Shown in pieces: positions 18,551-27,471 of a stretch of 64,000 nucleotides of DNA. A model generated the notes under the pieces. It saw nothing but the letters and a program-made list of their open reading frames with translations. It was not told the origin of the DNA and searched no databases. Positions within the stretch are counted from its first letter, which is position 1, and every line of letters begins with the position of its first letter. The stretch is from Motiliproteus coralliicola. Its GTDB lineage: Bacteria; Pseudomonadota; Gammaproteobacteria; Pseudomonadales; Balneatricaceae. Location of the stretch: assembly GCF_003345655.1 (NCBI RefSeq), contig NZ_QQOH01000001.1:186001-250000 (forward strand), given 5' to 3'. The translations under genes and the position numbers were made by a program.

Positions 18551-19618
18551 TTAATTGTCCAGTTCGGCGATCTTTTGCTTAAGCTTTTTATCGAGGGTAC
18601 GGATCATGTCGATCTTCTCCTCCAGGGTTTCGCTCAGATAGCCGTTAATCGAAGCGATCTTGTGGTGGATCTCCTGCAGTTGATCCAAATCGACTTCGGC
18701 AACCGGGGTTGGAGAGGTTGCTGAGGGGGGCGAGGGAGCGGCTGAAGGAGCCATAGGTTGGCTCGGGCTCGGGACTACAGCCGTTCGCATCGGTGCCACC
18801 TGGGGACTGAGTTCTTCTGCCAACTCTTCCGCCACGGTATTGACCGCATCAACATTGATCAGGTTGATCTCTTCAAGAAAGCAGAACAGCAGCAGTCGGT
18901 CGCAGAAGATATTGATTCGACGGGGGACGCCACCGGTGTGCTTGTGGATGGTGGCAAAGCTGAGGTCCGAGAATTTCGGATTCTGGGCCCAGCCGGCGAC
19001 CGAAAGGCGCCAGAGGATATATTCCTTCACCTCTGCCGGCGCCAGGGGTTTGAGATGGCACGAAGCGATGATCCGTTGTCGGAACTGTTCCATGCTGGGC
19101 TGTTGAATAATCGCCCGCAGCTCCGGTTGCCCGAGCAGGAAACTCTGGAGCAGGGGGCCATCGGTGATCTGAAAATTGGACAGCATCCGAAGCTCTTCGA
19201 TCGCGCCAGCCGGGAGGTTCTGCGCTTCGTCGACCACCAGTAATACCCGTTTACCGGCCTGATAGGCCGATTGCAGGAAGTCATGGAACTGCTGTAACAG
19301 GACCGCTTTGGCTTTGTTTTCCGCCGGTAAGCCGAACGAGCTGCAGATCATCCGCAGCAGGTCATCCGCTTCCAGCTTGGTGGTGACCAGTTGGGCGGCA
19401 ATCACGTTGTGATTATCGATATTCTTCAGCAGATTACGCATCAGTGTGGTCTTACCGGTACCGACTTCGCCGGTGATCACGATAAAACCTTCTCCCTGGC
19501 CAAGGCCGTACTGAAGGTAGGACAGCGCCCGCTTATGGCCGCTGCTGGAGAAGAAAAAATCGGGGTCCGGACTAAGCTGGAAAGGCTTCGTGATTAGTCC
19601 GAAATGGGATTCATACAT
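18551..19618 (-). CDS. ExeA-like AAA ATPase of PEP-CTERM/XrtA-type export loci
   Basis: The 355-residue protein begins MYESHFGLITKPFQLSPDPD, typical of the GspA/ExeA-like ATPases named for PEP-CTERM loci (TIGR03015 type). Walker A is GEVGTGKTTLMRN, Walker B is VLLVVDEAQNL, and the arginine finger region FRQRIIASCHLKPL follows. A Pro/Ser-rich linker (about 270-305) leads to a coiled C-terminal segment. It is probably cytoplasmic or peripheral. It is the last gene of a five-gene minus-strand module for polysaccharide export. Its exact job is not known even in characterised loci. Confidence 0.85.
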   Translation of the reverse strand: MYESHFGLITKPFQLSPDPDFFFSSSGHKRALSYLQYGLGQGEGFIVITGEVGTGKTTLMRNLLKNIDNHNVIAAQLVTTKLEADDLLRMICSSFGLPAENKAKAVLLQQFHDFLQSAYQAGKRVLLVVDEAQNLPAGAIEELRMLSNFQITDGPLLQSFLLGQPELRAIIQQPSMEQFRQRIIASCHLKPLAPAEVKEYILWRLSVAGWAQNPKFSDLSFATIHKHTGGVPRRINIFCDRLLLFCFLEEINLINVDAVNTVAEELAEELSPQVAPMRTAVVPSPSQPMAPSAAPSPPSATSPTPVAEVDLDQLQEIHHKIASINGYLSETLEEKIDMIRTLDKKLKQKIAELDN

Positions 19619-19629
19619 ATTAAGTCCCG

Positions 19630-21135
19630 TCAGAAACTGTGGTTGAAGTTGATACCGCCGCCAAACTCCTTGTACTCGCGGCTGGCATCATCCGAGTTTC
19701 GGTTTTGGTAACTTACAACGGTACTCAGCCTGGACTTGCTGCTGAGTCGGTAAGTCCACCCGAGGGTTACCTGGTTTAGATAATCACGCACCTGGCCGCT
19801 GGCATTGGTGTCCGGTTCCAGTGATGACCAGGTGTAGCCCAACCGGACATCACTGCGACCGGAAAGCCGCAGCCCTAAATTACTGTTAAACCCAAGGTCT
19901 TTCTCTTCACGGCCGCTACCATCTTGAAATTCGCGTTCGGTTACAAAAGCTCCTACTGATAGGGTGGTCTTGCTTTTTCGGTAGGTCATGTCGGCGCTAA
20001 GTGAGTTTGAAATAAAGCGCCCTTCAACCAGAGAGGGGACTTGGGCTCCAATACCAAAAACCTGTTCATTAGGTCCGGGTACAGGATTTTCACCGGGAGC
20101 GACAAAGCGACAGTCAGAGAGGCTAATAGAGGCACCGCTAGGGCAGACCAGTGAACCAACAGTGGTAATCTGGAGTATCTGACTTCGAACGTCGGTTAAT
20201 GATTGTTGGTACGATACGCTCCAAGCTGTTGATTTTCTACGGTGACTCAAGGCTATGCTGCGGCTGTTGCCTGTCTGAATTCGACTGCTGTAGTAACCAT
20301 TTAAACTGGTGCGGGCCGTTGGGGTCCAGGTTAAGCCTGTAGACCAGAAGGATCCTTTCTCTGCATCGTCATTTGTTGGATTAGCTTGCTTATTGTCGAC
20401 GTACCCGCCACCTAGACGAACGTCCACTTGCGGGCTATAACGATAGCCTAGTTGTCCCTCGACCAACTCTTCCTGAGTTTCACTGTTGCTCCCTTCTGCT
20501 TTGGTTGTATTCTGTCTCAGCTCGAGGTTCCAATACAGTTTATTGGGATTGTTCTTTGTATCGACAAAGATATTGTATTTAAACCCTTCGCTATCTTCTG
20601 CGCCTTTTTCGAAAACAACCGAATCGTAAGTGCCGGAAATGCCGATATTGGTATATTCGCCAATGCGTTGAGTCCAAGTCGGCGTGATAGCTATTGCCAG
20701 AGTGTTGGTAAAGTTATCAGGAGCGATGCCACCGCCTCCGGAGTCGCGATTGTCGATCAACTGTTGGCGGGCTGTTGCACGTGTGTCGAGTGTAAGTCGA
20801 TTTTCGACTAACTCCATGTTGGCAAAGGCATTAAGATTATGATCGTGACTATCATTTTCTCGGCTGGTGGAGTAACTGCGTAAATTAACTCGGTAATTCA
20901 CCCCCAGGTCCAGGCCCTTACCGCTTCGACTGATTGCCACGCCAGGGCTGGCGCGGTAGATAAAGGTATCGACCTTGTCAGTGTCATCCAGATTCAGGTT
21001 GTCGGTATACTCCAGTCCCAATCCGAGAGTCGGGTTGATGCTCCAGTCTTTCGTCTCTTCCGCTAGCGCTGGCAGTACAACGACAGTAAGACTCAGCAGC
21101 GACAGCTTAGCTGCTGCTTGCGTAATAGTAGCCAT
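19630..21135 (-). CDS. Outer-membrane beta-barrel protein of XrtA/PEP-CTERM type (TIGR03016-like)
   Basis: The 501-residue protein has a signal peptide (KLSLLSLTVVVLPALAEE) and then long alternating strands such as LDLGVNYRVNLRSYS and LGLRLSGRSDVRLGYTWSS. It ends with an aromatic terminal residue (NFNHSF), as outer-membrane barrels do. The start WSINPTLGLGLEYTDNLNLD is typical of the barrel protein that accompanies exopolysaccharide genes in exosortase loci. It likely forms an outer-membrane channel or assists the export pore. Its start overlaps the 3' end of the tyrosine kinase gene by 29 bases. Base composition here is somewhat lower in GC than the flanks. Confidence 0.82.
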   Translation of the reverse strand: MATITQAAAKLSLLSLTVVVLPALAEETKDWSINPTLGLGLEYTDNLNLDDTDKVDTFIYRASPGVAISRSGKGLDLGVNYRVNLRSYSTSRENDSHDHNLNAFANMELVENRLTLDTRATARQQLIDNRDSGGGGIAPDNFTNTLAIAITPTWTQRIGEYTNIGISGTYDSVVFEKGAEDSEGFKYNIFVDTKNNPNKLYWNLELRQNTTKAEGSNSETQEELVEGQLGYRYSPQVDVRLGGGYVDNKQANPTNDDAEKGSFWSTGLTWTPTARTSLNGYYSSRIQTGNSRSIALSHRRKSTAWSVSYQQSLTDVRSQILQITTVGSLVCPSGASISLSDCRFVAPGENPVPGPNEQVFGIGAQVPSLVEGRFISNSLSADMTYRKSKTTLSVGAFVTEREFQDGSGREEKDLGFNSNLGLRLSGRSDVRLGYTWSSLEPDTNASGQVRDYLNQVTLGWTYRLSSKSRLSTVVSYQNRNSDDASREYKEFGGGINFNHSF

Positions 21136-22123
21136 AGTACTCCCTTCTTCGACTCTTGGACTTATTCAGTACTAGACCGATCGCCATATTGGGATCGAGT
21201 AGACTCAGTGCCTGTTGCAGTTGCGCATGGGTAGTGCGCTCTTCTTCAACGACTACGACAGCCTGACCGGTCATTTGAGCCAGGACGTTAGTCTCGCTGG
21301 CGCCTAGTAATGGTGACGTATCGAAAATAACTATCCGGTCTGGATAGCGGTCTGACAACTCATCCATAAACCGCTTCATCTTTTCACTGGCAATAAATTC
21401 GTTGGAGTGGTGATGACGTCGACCAGCGGTGATCAGCTTCAGGTTGGGGATATTGGTGTTGAACATAATATCCTCAACTTCTGCATTTCCGGTGAGGTAA
21501 TCCATCAGCCCCAGCTGGCCATCCGGTATGCCAAGGCGCTCGCAGATATGGGGTTTGATGACATCGGCATCTACTAACAGAACTTTTCTGTCTTCTTCCA
21601 GTGCCATGCTGATGGCAAGGTTGACCGTGGTGTAAGTTTTACCTTCGCCCGAAAAACTACTAGTAACCAACACTAGGTTCGGTCGGGTCAGGGTTGTTGA
21701 GCCTGCACCGAAGGCATTGTTCAGCAGAGGACGCTTGATGTAACGATACTCTTCTTTGATGTGGGTGAAGGTTTCGTTGGGTGTCACCATACCGAGGCTT
21801 TCGAGCCGTTCAATGTCGATCTCGACTAATTGGTCGGGCCTGCTGGCAGGCGCCTCCATGGCGTCTTGTCTGTTGGGTTGCTCCTCTTGGCTGCCGTTAT
21901 TGGATAACAGATCAGCAGGTACCTCAGGCGCAGTCATCGGTTGCAACGGTGGTGGACCGGAACGATGGGTCTTAAGTTTTGGTTTTAGCGGTGCTTCGGC
22001 GACGGGCCCATCAAGATCGACCTTCTCTTCTCCGATCAATGGTGCTGTCTGCTGATCCTGCTGGAGTGACTTTTCCCGTTCCAGCTGGCGCTGTTTCTCC
22101 AGGGCTTTCTCAATCGTACTCAT
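21107..22123 (-). CDS. Bacterial tyrosine autokinase of exopolysaccharide export (CpsD/Wzc-C type)
   Basis: A 338-residue cytosolic BY-kinase. A charged N-terminal helix (MSTIEKALEKQRQLEREK) and Pro-rich linker precede the P-loop domain. Walker A is TSSFSGEGKTYTTVNLA, Walker A' is VLLVDADVIKP and Walker B is RIVIFDTSPLLG. The C-terminus is a tyrosine cluster, REYYGYYYASSS, with five Tyr that would be the autophosphorylation tail. It works with the chain-length protein encoded directly upstream, together equal to a split Wzc. It matches the kinase type found in PEP-CTERM loci (TIGR03018 type). Confidence 0.9.
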   Translation of the reverse strand: MSTIEKALEKQRQLEREKSLQQDQQTAPLIGEEKVDLDGPVAEAPLKPKLKTHRSGPPPLQPMTAPEVPADLLSNNGSQEEQPNRQDAMEAPASRPDQLVEIDIERLESLGMVTPNETFTHIKEEYRYIKRPLLNNAFGAGSTTLTRPNLVLVTSSFSGEGKTYTTVNLAISMALEEDRKVLLVDADVIKPHICERLGIPDGQLGLMDYLTGNAEVEDIMFNTNIPNLKLITAGRRHHHSNEFIASEKMKRFMDELSDRYPDRIVIFDTSPLLGASETNVLAQMTGQAVVVVEEERTTHAQLQQALSLLDPNMAIGLVLNKSKSRRREYYGYYYASSS

Positions 22124-22131
22124 GTCGCCCC

Positions 22132-23787
22132 CTAAAACTTGTTGACGAAATTGATCAACAGCTGCTTCGCCTTCAAGTAATAGGCGTTGACGTGGGTCGG
22201 CATGTCCGGTAACAGGGACGCGACCTTGCTGTTGAGGTCCGGGAATAGCTGTAACAGCAATATGCCGGCGTAGGAACCGACCAGGGCGATGGTCAGCACG
22301 ACAAATAACAGGGTTCTTTTACGGTGGTGACGAGCCGCTTCAACATCGCTATAGACCGCCACCGAGCCGAGAACCGGAATTCCGGTCACCGCATTGAGTT
22401 GCTTGCTGGAGAAGAAAACCGGTCGAACTTGGCTAATCAGGAAGGCAACCCCTAGTCCTATTGCCAGTCCTGTCGCCAACACCGCTGAAAGCAGTAAGGG
22501 GCGATTCGGACCGGTGGGGGTGGTTGGGGTACGGGGGGGGTCGATAATCCGGAACTGGAAGCTGTCGGCGCTGACTTCGGCTTGCTGGGAAAGTCGGGCG
22601 GACTCGCGACGATTCAACAGCTCGTTGTACTTCTCCTGGGTGATAGAGTAGCCCCGCTCTAAGGCTTTGAGCTCAGCTTCGATATCAGGAATGCTGTTGA
22701 TTTTTGATTCGAGTGCTTTCAGCTGTGCGCCATAAGTGTTCCGGCGCACCTGCAGCGAACTGACATTGGACTCCTCGCGGGCCAGTGCCAGCTTCAATTC
22801 CTGATAAACCGGGTTTTCATTGAGTCCGCCACCGCGCTGGGCATTGATGGTTTCGAGCTCCTCTCGACGCTCCTCCAGCTCCTTCTCACGCTTTTGTTGA
22901 AGGTCGTCAAGGATCCGCTGGGTCTCTTTAATATCCGGATGGATATTGGTGTACTTGAGGCGTAACTCGTCGAGGTTGTTTTCCAGTGTCTCAATTCGTC
23001 GATCAAAACTGGAAGTCATATTAAAGGAACCCAGGCTGTCCTGCATGATGCCGAAAGTGGGTTGCTCCCCGGCTAGCTGCTTGGCAAGCGACTTGCGCCG
23101 GGTTTGGGCTTCGCGGAGTTCCAAGTCAACACTCGAGATGGTTCCTTTGAGATGTTCAACGCGGGAGTAATAGCCCCCACCGGCGCTCATTAGCTCAAAA
23201 TTGACTTTTTTGAACTCTTTGAGTTTATTGTCCGCCTCATTGAGTCGGGATTCATACTCCTGGATCTGGCGGTCCAGGAAATTTGTTGCGACATCCGTAT
23301 CCTCGCGTTTGTCCCCCAGAGTATTCTCCACCAGAGTGGTCAACGTGGCCTGTACGACGCTCTTAGCTTCGTCGGCTGAGCTGCTGTGGTAGCCGATCAC
23401 ATAAATATTATCGCGACCGGCTGTACTCAGCTTCAGCCCTGACTGCAACTCGGTTATGACTAGGTCGAACTCCTCGTCGTTCTGGGTCTTAATATCCAAG
23501 TCGGAAAGGCGGGCGATTTTTTCCAGATTAGGGCGCGTAAACAGCGTCTTTACAATCAGTTGTATCTGTTGTGTCGGATTGGTTTGAATCGTGAGCCCCC
23601 TTAGCAGGGGAGAAAGCAATGATTGGGTATCGACGTAGACTTTTGCTTGAGACTGAAACTGATCCGGGTATTTCAGCACGAAGGGCCAGCCAACAACGCA
23701 GACCATCCACGCGATCAGCACCGCAATCCAGCGGTGCAACCATACGCCATAAACCAGTTGCTTAAGCTGCTCTAGAAGCTCCTGCAT
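22132..23787 (-). CDS. Polysaccharide chain-length determinant protein (Wzz / XrtA type)
   Basis: The 551-residue polysaccharide co-polymerase has two transmembrane helices near the N-terminus (WIAVLIAWMVCVVGWPFVL) and around residues 430-455 (LLLSAVLATGLAIGLGVAF), plus a third hydrophobic stretch near 490. Between them is a long periplasmic coiled coil (about 170-380) rich in Glu, Lys and Gln. The PPRTPTTPTGPNRP motif before the second helix is the usual Pro-rich signature. It sets polymer length and couples the kinase to the export pore. It follows the export lipoprotein by 17 bases. It corresponds to the TIGR03007-type subfamily of exosortase loci. Confidence 0.9.
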   Translation of the reverse strand: MQELLEQLKQLVYGVWLHRWIAVLIAWMVCVVGWPFVLKYPDQFQSQAKVYVDTQSLLSPLLRGLTIQTNPTQQIQLIVKTLFTRPNLEKIARLSDLDIKTQNDEEFDLVITELQSGLKLSTAGRDNIYVIGYHSSSADEAKSVVQATLTTLVENTLGDKREDTDVATNFLDRQIQEYESRLNEADNKLKEFKKVNFELMSAGGGYYSRVEHLKGTISSVDLELREAQTRRKSLAKQLAGEQPTFGIMQDSLGSFNMTSSFDRRIETLENNLDELRLKYTNIHPDIKETQRILDDLQQKREKELEERREELETINAQRGGGLNENPVYQELKLALAREESNVSSLQVRRNTYGAQLKALESKINSIPDIEAELKALERGYSITQEKYNELLNRRESARLSQQAEVSADSFQFRIIDPPRTPTTPTGPNRPLLLSAVLATGLAIGLGVAFLISQVRPVFFSSKQLNAVTGIPVLGSVAVYSDVEAARHHRKRTLLFVVLTIALVGSYAGILLLQLFPDLNSKVASLLPDMPTHVNAYYLKAKQLLINFVNKF

Positions 23788-23803
23788 AACAGCCTAATCT
23801 CTC

Positions 23804-24448
23804 TTAAAACCAGGATTCTGGGATGATTACGATATCTCCCGGCAACAGGTTGACGTTGGCGCTGATGTCACCGCCTTGGATCAGATCCTTGATACGGATG
23901 CCGTACTGTTTTTGTTCACCATCGACGATACGTACCACGCTGGCGCCGTTACCGTCGGCAAATTCGGTCAATCCTCCGACGGAGATCATAACGTCAAGGA
24001 GGGTCATATCTTCACGGTAGGCCAGTGCCTGAGGTTCGCTGGCTTCGCCGATAATGCGAACCTGCTCGGAGTAGGGGCCGACAAAGCCACCGACCAATAC
24101 TGTGACAATCGGTTCTTTGATATAGACACTCAGTTGTTCTTCTATCTTGCGGGCGATCTCGGTCGAGGTCAGACCGCTGACTGGGATATCTTCAACCAGA
24201 GGGGTGGTAATCTTACCGTCAGGACGGACGGTTACACCCTGTGATACTTCAGGGTTACGCCAGACAAAAATATTCAGGCTGTCGCCAGGACCGACCCGAT
24301 AATCGTATTGGTCTGGGTCGGTGGTCAGGGGCTGTTTGGCGATGGAACTTTCAAGGGGAGGATAAGAGTTACTGGAGCATCCGGCCATTACCAGCGCAAG
24401 GCCAACGGCGGCGATCCGAGTTGACCACTGCTTGCATATTCCATTCAT
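23804..24448 (-). CDS. Polysaccharide export lipoprotein (Wza family)
   Basis: The 214-residue protein has a type II signal peptide with lipobox LVMAGC (Cys at about 24). The Poly_export domain follows: YRVGPGDSLNIFVWRNPEVS, then TVRPDGKITTPLVEDIPVSG and the SLBB part VRIIGEASEPQALAYREDMTLL. It is short compared with Wza (about 380 residues), as is usual in PEP-CTERM-type loci. It would form the periplasmic/outer-membrane secretion channel. It is the first gene of the five-gene minus-strand module. Confidence 0.92.
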   Translation of the reverse strand: MNGICKQWSTRIAAVGLALVMAGCSSNSYPPLESSIAKQPLTTDPDQYDYRVGPGDSLNIFVWRNPEVSQGVTVRPDGKITTPLVEDIPVSGLTSTEIARKIEEQLSVYIKEPIVTVLVGGFVGPYSEQVRIIGEASEPQALAYREDMTLLDVMISVGGLTEFADGNGASVVRIVDGEQKQYGIRIKDLIQGGDISANVNLLPGDIVIIPESWF

Positions 24449-24621
24449 AGTCAGGTTTCTCCTGCATCTTATTGGCGTCTAGGTTTCCGTACCCGCAAAG
24501 AATAGCATCAAATATCTTGAGTGAAACTCTTTGCCCGCCACTATTTAGGCGTATATTAATCAAAGTGCTAACGTGTACCAGCAAAAGTAATTCACTATCG
24601 ACTAAGGGGCAACTGACAGCC

Positions 24622-25074
24622 GTGGCTAGTCAACTTACCGATCAGAATTCTCAGTTTCGTCAGGGTAGTGTGCAGGTTCAGATTGCACTGTTGCTGCTGT
24701 TAGTCGTAGCAGTCGGGTTGTATTTTTATCTGCAGGGCCAGATTACTCAGATATTGCTGGATATCCAGTTGATGCTCTATAGCGACCCGCAGCAAGCCTT
24801 GCGAATCATTAGCCGATTGCTGTTGTGGCTGGTTGTCACCAGCGGTCTGATTTCGCTGGCTGTAGCGTTCTATCTTTGCTTGATGGCGGCCCGGATCGGC
24901 CGTTGTGGAGAGTATCCGCCGCCGCAGATGCCGGTGGCCTTTCGAACTCGTATACGTCGGGGTACACCGGCGATGCGAATGAAGCGAAGCTGCCTGCTGT
25001 TAGGCGCGCTGTTGTTCTGTCAGCCGTTGGGTGGGGTGTTGTTGTGGTATGGCATTACCGGCGGCGTGATCTAA
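24622..25074 (+). CDS. Hypothetical membrane protein with three transmembrane helices
   Basis: I do not recognise this protein. Three hydrophobic helices are visible: IALLLLLVVAVGLYFYLQG, LLLWLVVTSGLISLAVAFYL and LLLGALLFCQPLGGVLLWYG. A short basic cytosolic loop (RTRIRRGTPAMRMKRS) separates the last two. The start is placed at GTG 24622 since the sequence before it reads poorly; an ATG at 24472 would overlap the control region of the divergent export module. It shares an intergenic region with that module and could be related to it, but nothing proves this. Confidence 0.6.
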   Translation: MASQLTDQNSQFRQGSVQVQIALLLLLVVAVGLYFYLQGQITQILLDIQLMLYSDPQQALRIISRLLLWLVVTSGLISLAVAFYLCLMAARIGRCGEYPPPQMPVAFRTRIRRGTPAMRMKRSCLLLGALLFCQPLGGVLLWYGITGGVI

Positions 25075-25144
25075 TCGGAAAATTATGCAGTTGGAGAATT
25101 AACGGGCGATAGAGGCCATCACCCGTTATCTGTAGCACTATTGC

Positions 25145-25168
25145 TAGAGTTAGAGTTAGAGCTAGAGC
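25145..25168. repeat. Four tandem copies of TAGAGY
   Basis: Two copies of TAGAGT are followed by two of TAGAGC, between the convergent 3' ends of the small membrane protein gene and metG. It is a short microsatellite that could vary in copy number. Confidence 0.8.
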
Positions 25169-25177
25169 TGTGGCGGA

Positions 25178-27214
25178 TCAGCAGACCCGCATGCCCGGTT
25201 GAGCGCCGTCGTGGGGTTCCAGAATCCATAGATCCTCACCCCCGGGGCCTGCTGCCAGCACCATGCCCTCGGACATGCCGAACTTCATCTTGCGAGGTGC
25301 CAGATTGGCCACCATAACGGTCAGCTTGCCCTCCAGTTGCTCCGGCGAGTAGGCAGACTTGATCCCAGCGAACACATTTCGCTGCTCGCCGCCCAGATCC
25401 AGCGTGAGACGTAACAGCTTGTCGGCCCCCTCAACATGTTCTGCCTTGGCAATGCGGGCAATCCGCAGATCTACCTTGGCAAAGTCCGGGTATTGAATCT
25501 GTTCGGCGATCGGCTCATCGGCCAGCGGTCCTTGTGCCACAGGCTGGGCTTGCTGTTCCTGGGCCAGCACCTCTTTGGAGGCTTCGATCATGGCGTCGAT
25601 CTTGTCCTGTTCGACCCGGGTCATCAGCGGCTTGAACTTGTTGATCTGGTGATCGGTCAGGACTCGATCAAGCGCCGACCAATCCAAGCGGTCATCAAGG
25701 AAACGCTCGGCTTCGGCGGTCATCTTCGGCAGTACCGGCTTCAGATAGACCATCAGGATCCGGAATAGGTTGATGCCCACCGAGCAGACCGCCTGAACTT
25801 CGGCTTCTTTTCCTGCCTGCTTGGCCAGCACCCAGGGCTCTTTGTGGTGGATATACTCGTTGGCCTGATCAGCCAGCTGCATGATCAGTTTGACCGCCTT
25901 GCCGAATTCACGATTTTCGTAGAGGGTGGCGATATCGGCACCGGCATCGATAAATTGTTGGATCAGCTCGGGTTCGCTGCACTGATCGGCCAGTCGGCCA
26001 TCGAACTTCTTGGTAATGAAACCGGCGCTACGACTGGCGATATTGACCACCTTGCCGATCAGGTCGGAATTGACCCGCAGCAGGAAGTCATCCAGATTCA
26101 GATCTAGATCCTCGACCCGGTTGTTCAGTTTGGCGGCAAAGTAATAGCGCAGATACTCCGGATCCAGATGCTCCAGATAAGTGCGGGCCTTGATAAAGGT
26201 GCCGCGAGATTTTGACATCTTCTTGCCGTTCACGGTCAGGAAACCGTGGGCGTGCACCGCGGAGGGGGTACGGAAGCCTGAGCAGCTCAGCATCGCCGGC
26301 CAGAACAGTGCATGGAAGTTGATAATGTCCTTGCCGATAAAATGGTACAGCTCTGCTCGAGAACCGGATCCCCAGTAGTCATCAAACTCCAGCCCCGGCG
26401 TTCGATCGCACAGGTTCTTGAAGCTGGCCATATAGCCGATCGGCGCATCGAGCCAGACGTAGAAGTACTTGCCGGGCTCCCCTGGGATTTCAAAACCAAA
26501 GTAGGGTGCGTCGCGGCTGATATCCCACTCCTGCAGACCGGAATCCAGCCATTCGGACAGTTTATTGGCGATCTCATCCTGCAGGGTGCCGCAACGGGTC
26601 CACTGCTTCAGCATCTCAGTGAAATCGGGCAGCTTGAAGAAAAAGTGCTCCGACTCTTTGTCGACAGGGGTTGCCCCGGAGATGGCCGAACGAGGGTCGA
26701 TCAGCTCCGATGGAGAATAGGTCGCGCCACAGGCTTCACAGTTGTCACCGTACTGGTCTTCGGCCTTACATTTTGGACAGGTGCCTTTGATAAAGCGGTC
26801 AGCCAGGAACAGCTGTTTTTCAGGATCGTAAGCCTGGGTGATGGTGCGGCTGGCAATATGCCCGGCTTCCTTGCAGCGCTGATAAATCAGCGCAGACAGC
26901 TCGCGGTTCTCTTCCGAGTGGGTCGAGTGGTAGTTGTCAAAACCGACAAAGAACTCGGCGAAGTCTGCCTGGTGCTCGGCACTGACCTGGGCGATCAGCT
27001 CCTCCGGTGTGATCCCCTGTTGCTCAGCTTTGAGCATAATCGCAGTGCCGTGGGCGTCGTCGGCGCAGACATAGGTACACTGCTCACCGCGGCTTTTCTG
27101 GAATCTTACCCAGATGTCGGTCTGGATATACTCAAGTAGATGGCCCAGGTGAATCGAGCCGTTGGCGTAGGGCAGGGCGCTGGTGACGAGAATTTTACGG
27201 GGTGAGCTGGACAT
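25178..27214 (-). CDS. metG: Methionyl-tRNA synthetase
   Basis: The 678-residue class I synthetase charges tRNA-Met. The HIGH-type motif is HLGHLLE, the zinc knuckle is [18 protein letters not shown], and KMSKSRGTF is the KMSKS loop. An alpha-helical anticodon-binding domain follows, and the C-terminal 110 residues ([14 protein letters not shown] to the end) are the EMAP/Trbp111-like tRNA-binding and dimerisation domain. Length is typical of the E. coli type. The start is ATG at 27214. In Pseudomonas metG is divergent from mrp; here two further genes lie between them. Confidence 0.97.
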   Translation of the reverse strand: MSSSPRKILVTSALPYANGSIHLGHLLEYIQTDIWVRFQKSRGEQCTYVCADDAHGTAIMLKAEQQGITPEELIAQVSAEHQADFAEFFVGFDNYHSTHSEENRELSALIYQRCKEAGHIASRTITQAYDPEKQLFLADRFIKGTCPKCKAEDQYGDNCEACGATYSPSELIDPRSAISGATPVDKESEHFFFKLPDFTEMLKQWTRCGTLQDEIANKLSEWLDSGLQEWDISRDAPYFGFEIPGEPGKYFYVWLDAPIGYMASFKNLCDRTPGLEFDDYWGSGSRAELYHFIGKDIINFHALFWPAMLSCSGFRTPSAVHAHGFLTVNGKKMSKSRGTFIKARTYLEHLDPEYLRYYFAAKLNNRVEDLDLNLDDFLLRVNSDLIGKVVNIASRSAGFITKKFDGRLADQCSEPELIQQFIDAGADIATLYENREFGKAVKLIMQLADQANEYIHHKEPWVLAKQAGKEAEVQAVCSVGINLFRILMVYLKPVLPKMTAEAERFLDDRLDWSALDRVLTDHQINKFKPLMTRVEQDKIDAMIEASKEVLAQEQQAQPVAQGPLADEPIAEQIQYPDFAKVDLRIARIAKAEHVEGADKLLRLTLDLGGEQRNVFAGIKSAYSPEQLEGKLTVMVANLAPRKMKFGMSEGMVLAAGPGGEDLWILEPHDGAQPGMRVC

Positions 27215-27363
27215 AGAAAAACGCTGTAATTAAGGACCTGAATTGGACGCGGCAGATGGCACCCACTGCCGCTATAGTGGGCGAATTGTATACTGTTCGT
27301 CGGGAGTTACAAATCCGCTCCGGTTAGGGTAGGCTCAGCGCAAGTCTTTGCCGACCAATGGGT

Positions 27364-27378
27364 GTTTCGAGACTCGAA
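27364..27378. promoter_or_regulatory. Perfect 15-base palindrome TTTCGAG-A-CTCGAAA
   Basis: Seven-base arms flank one central base. It lies about 95 bases before the REC-HDOD gene and in the control region of divergent metG. It has the size of a dimeric repressor site, but the binding protein is unknown. Confidence 0.4.
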
Positions 27379-27471
27379 ATGCTAACGAGCAGAGGTGGTT
27401 AACGGGATGAATATCGACAAGGAAGTTCAGCAGCGCAGCTGCAATCCCTTGCAGCAGACAGGGAGCCTGTG

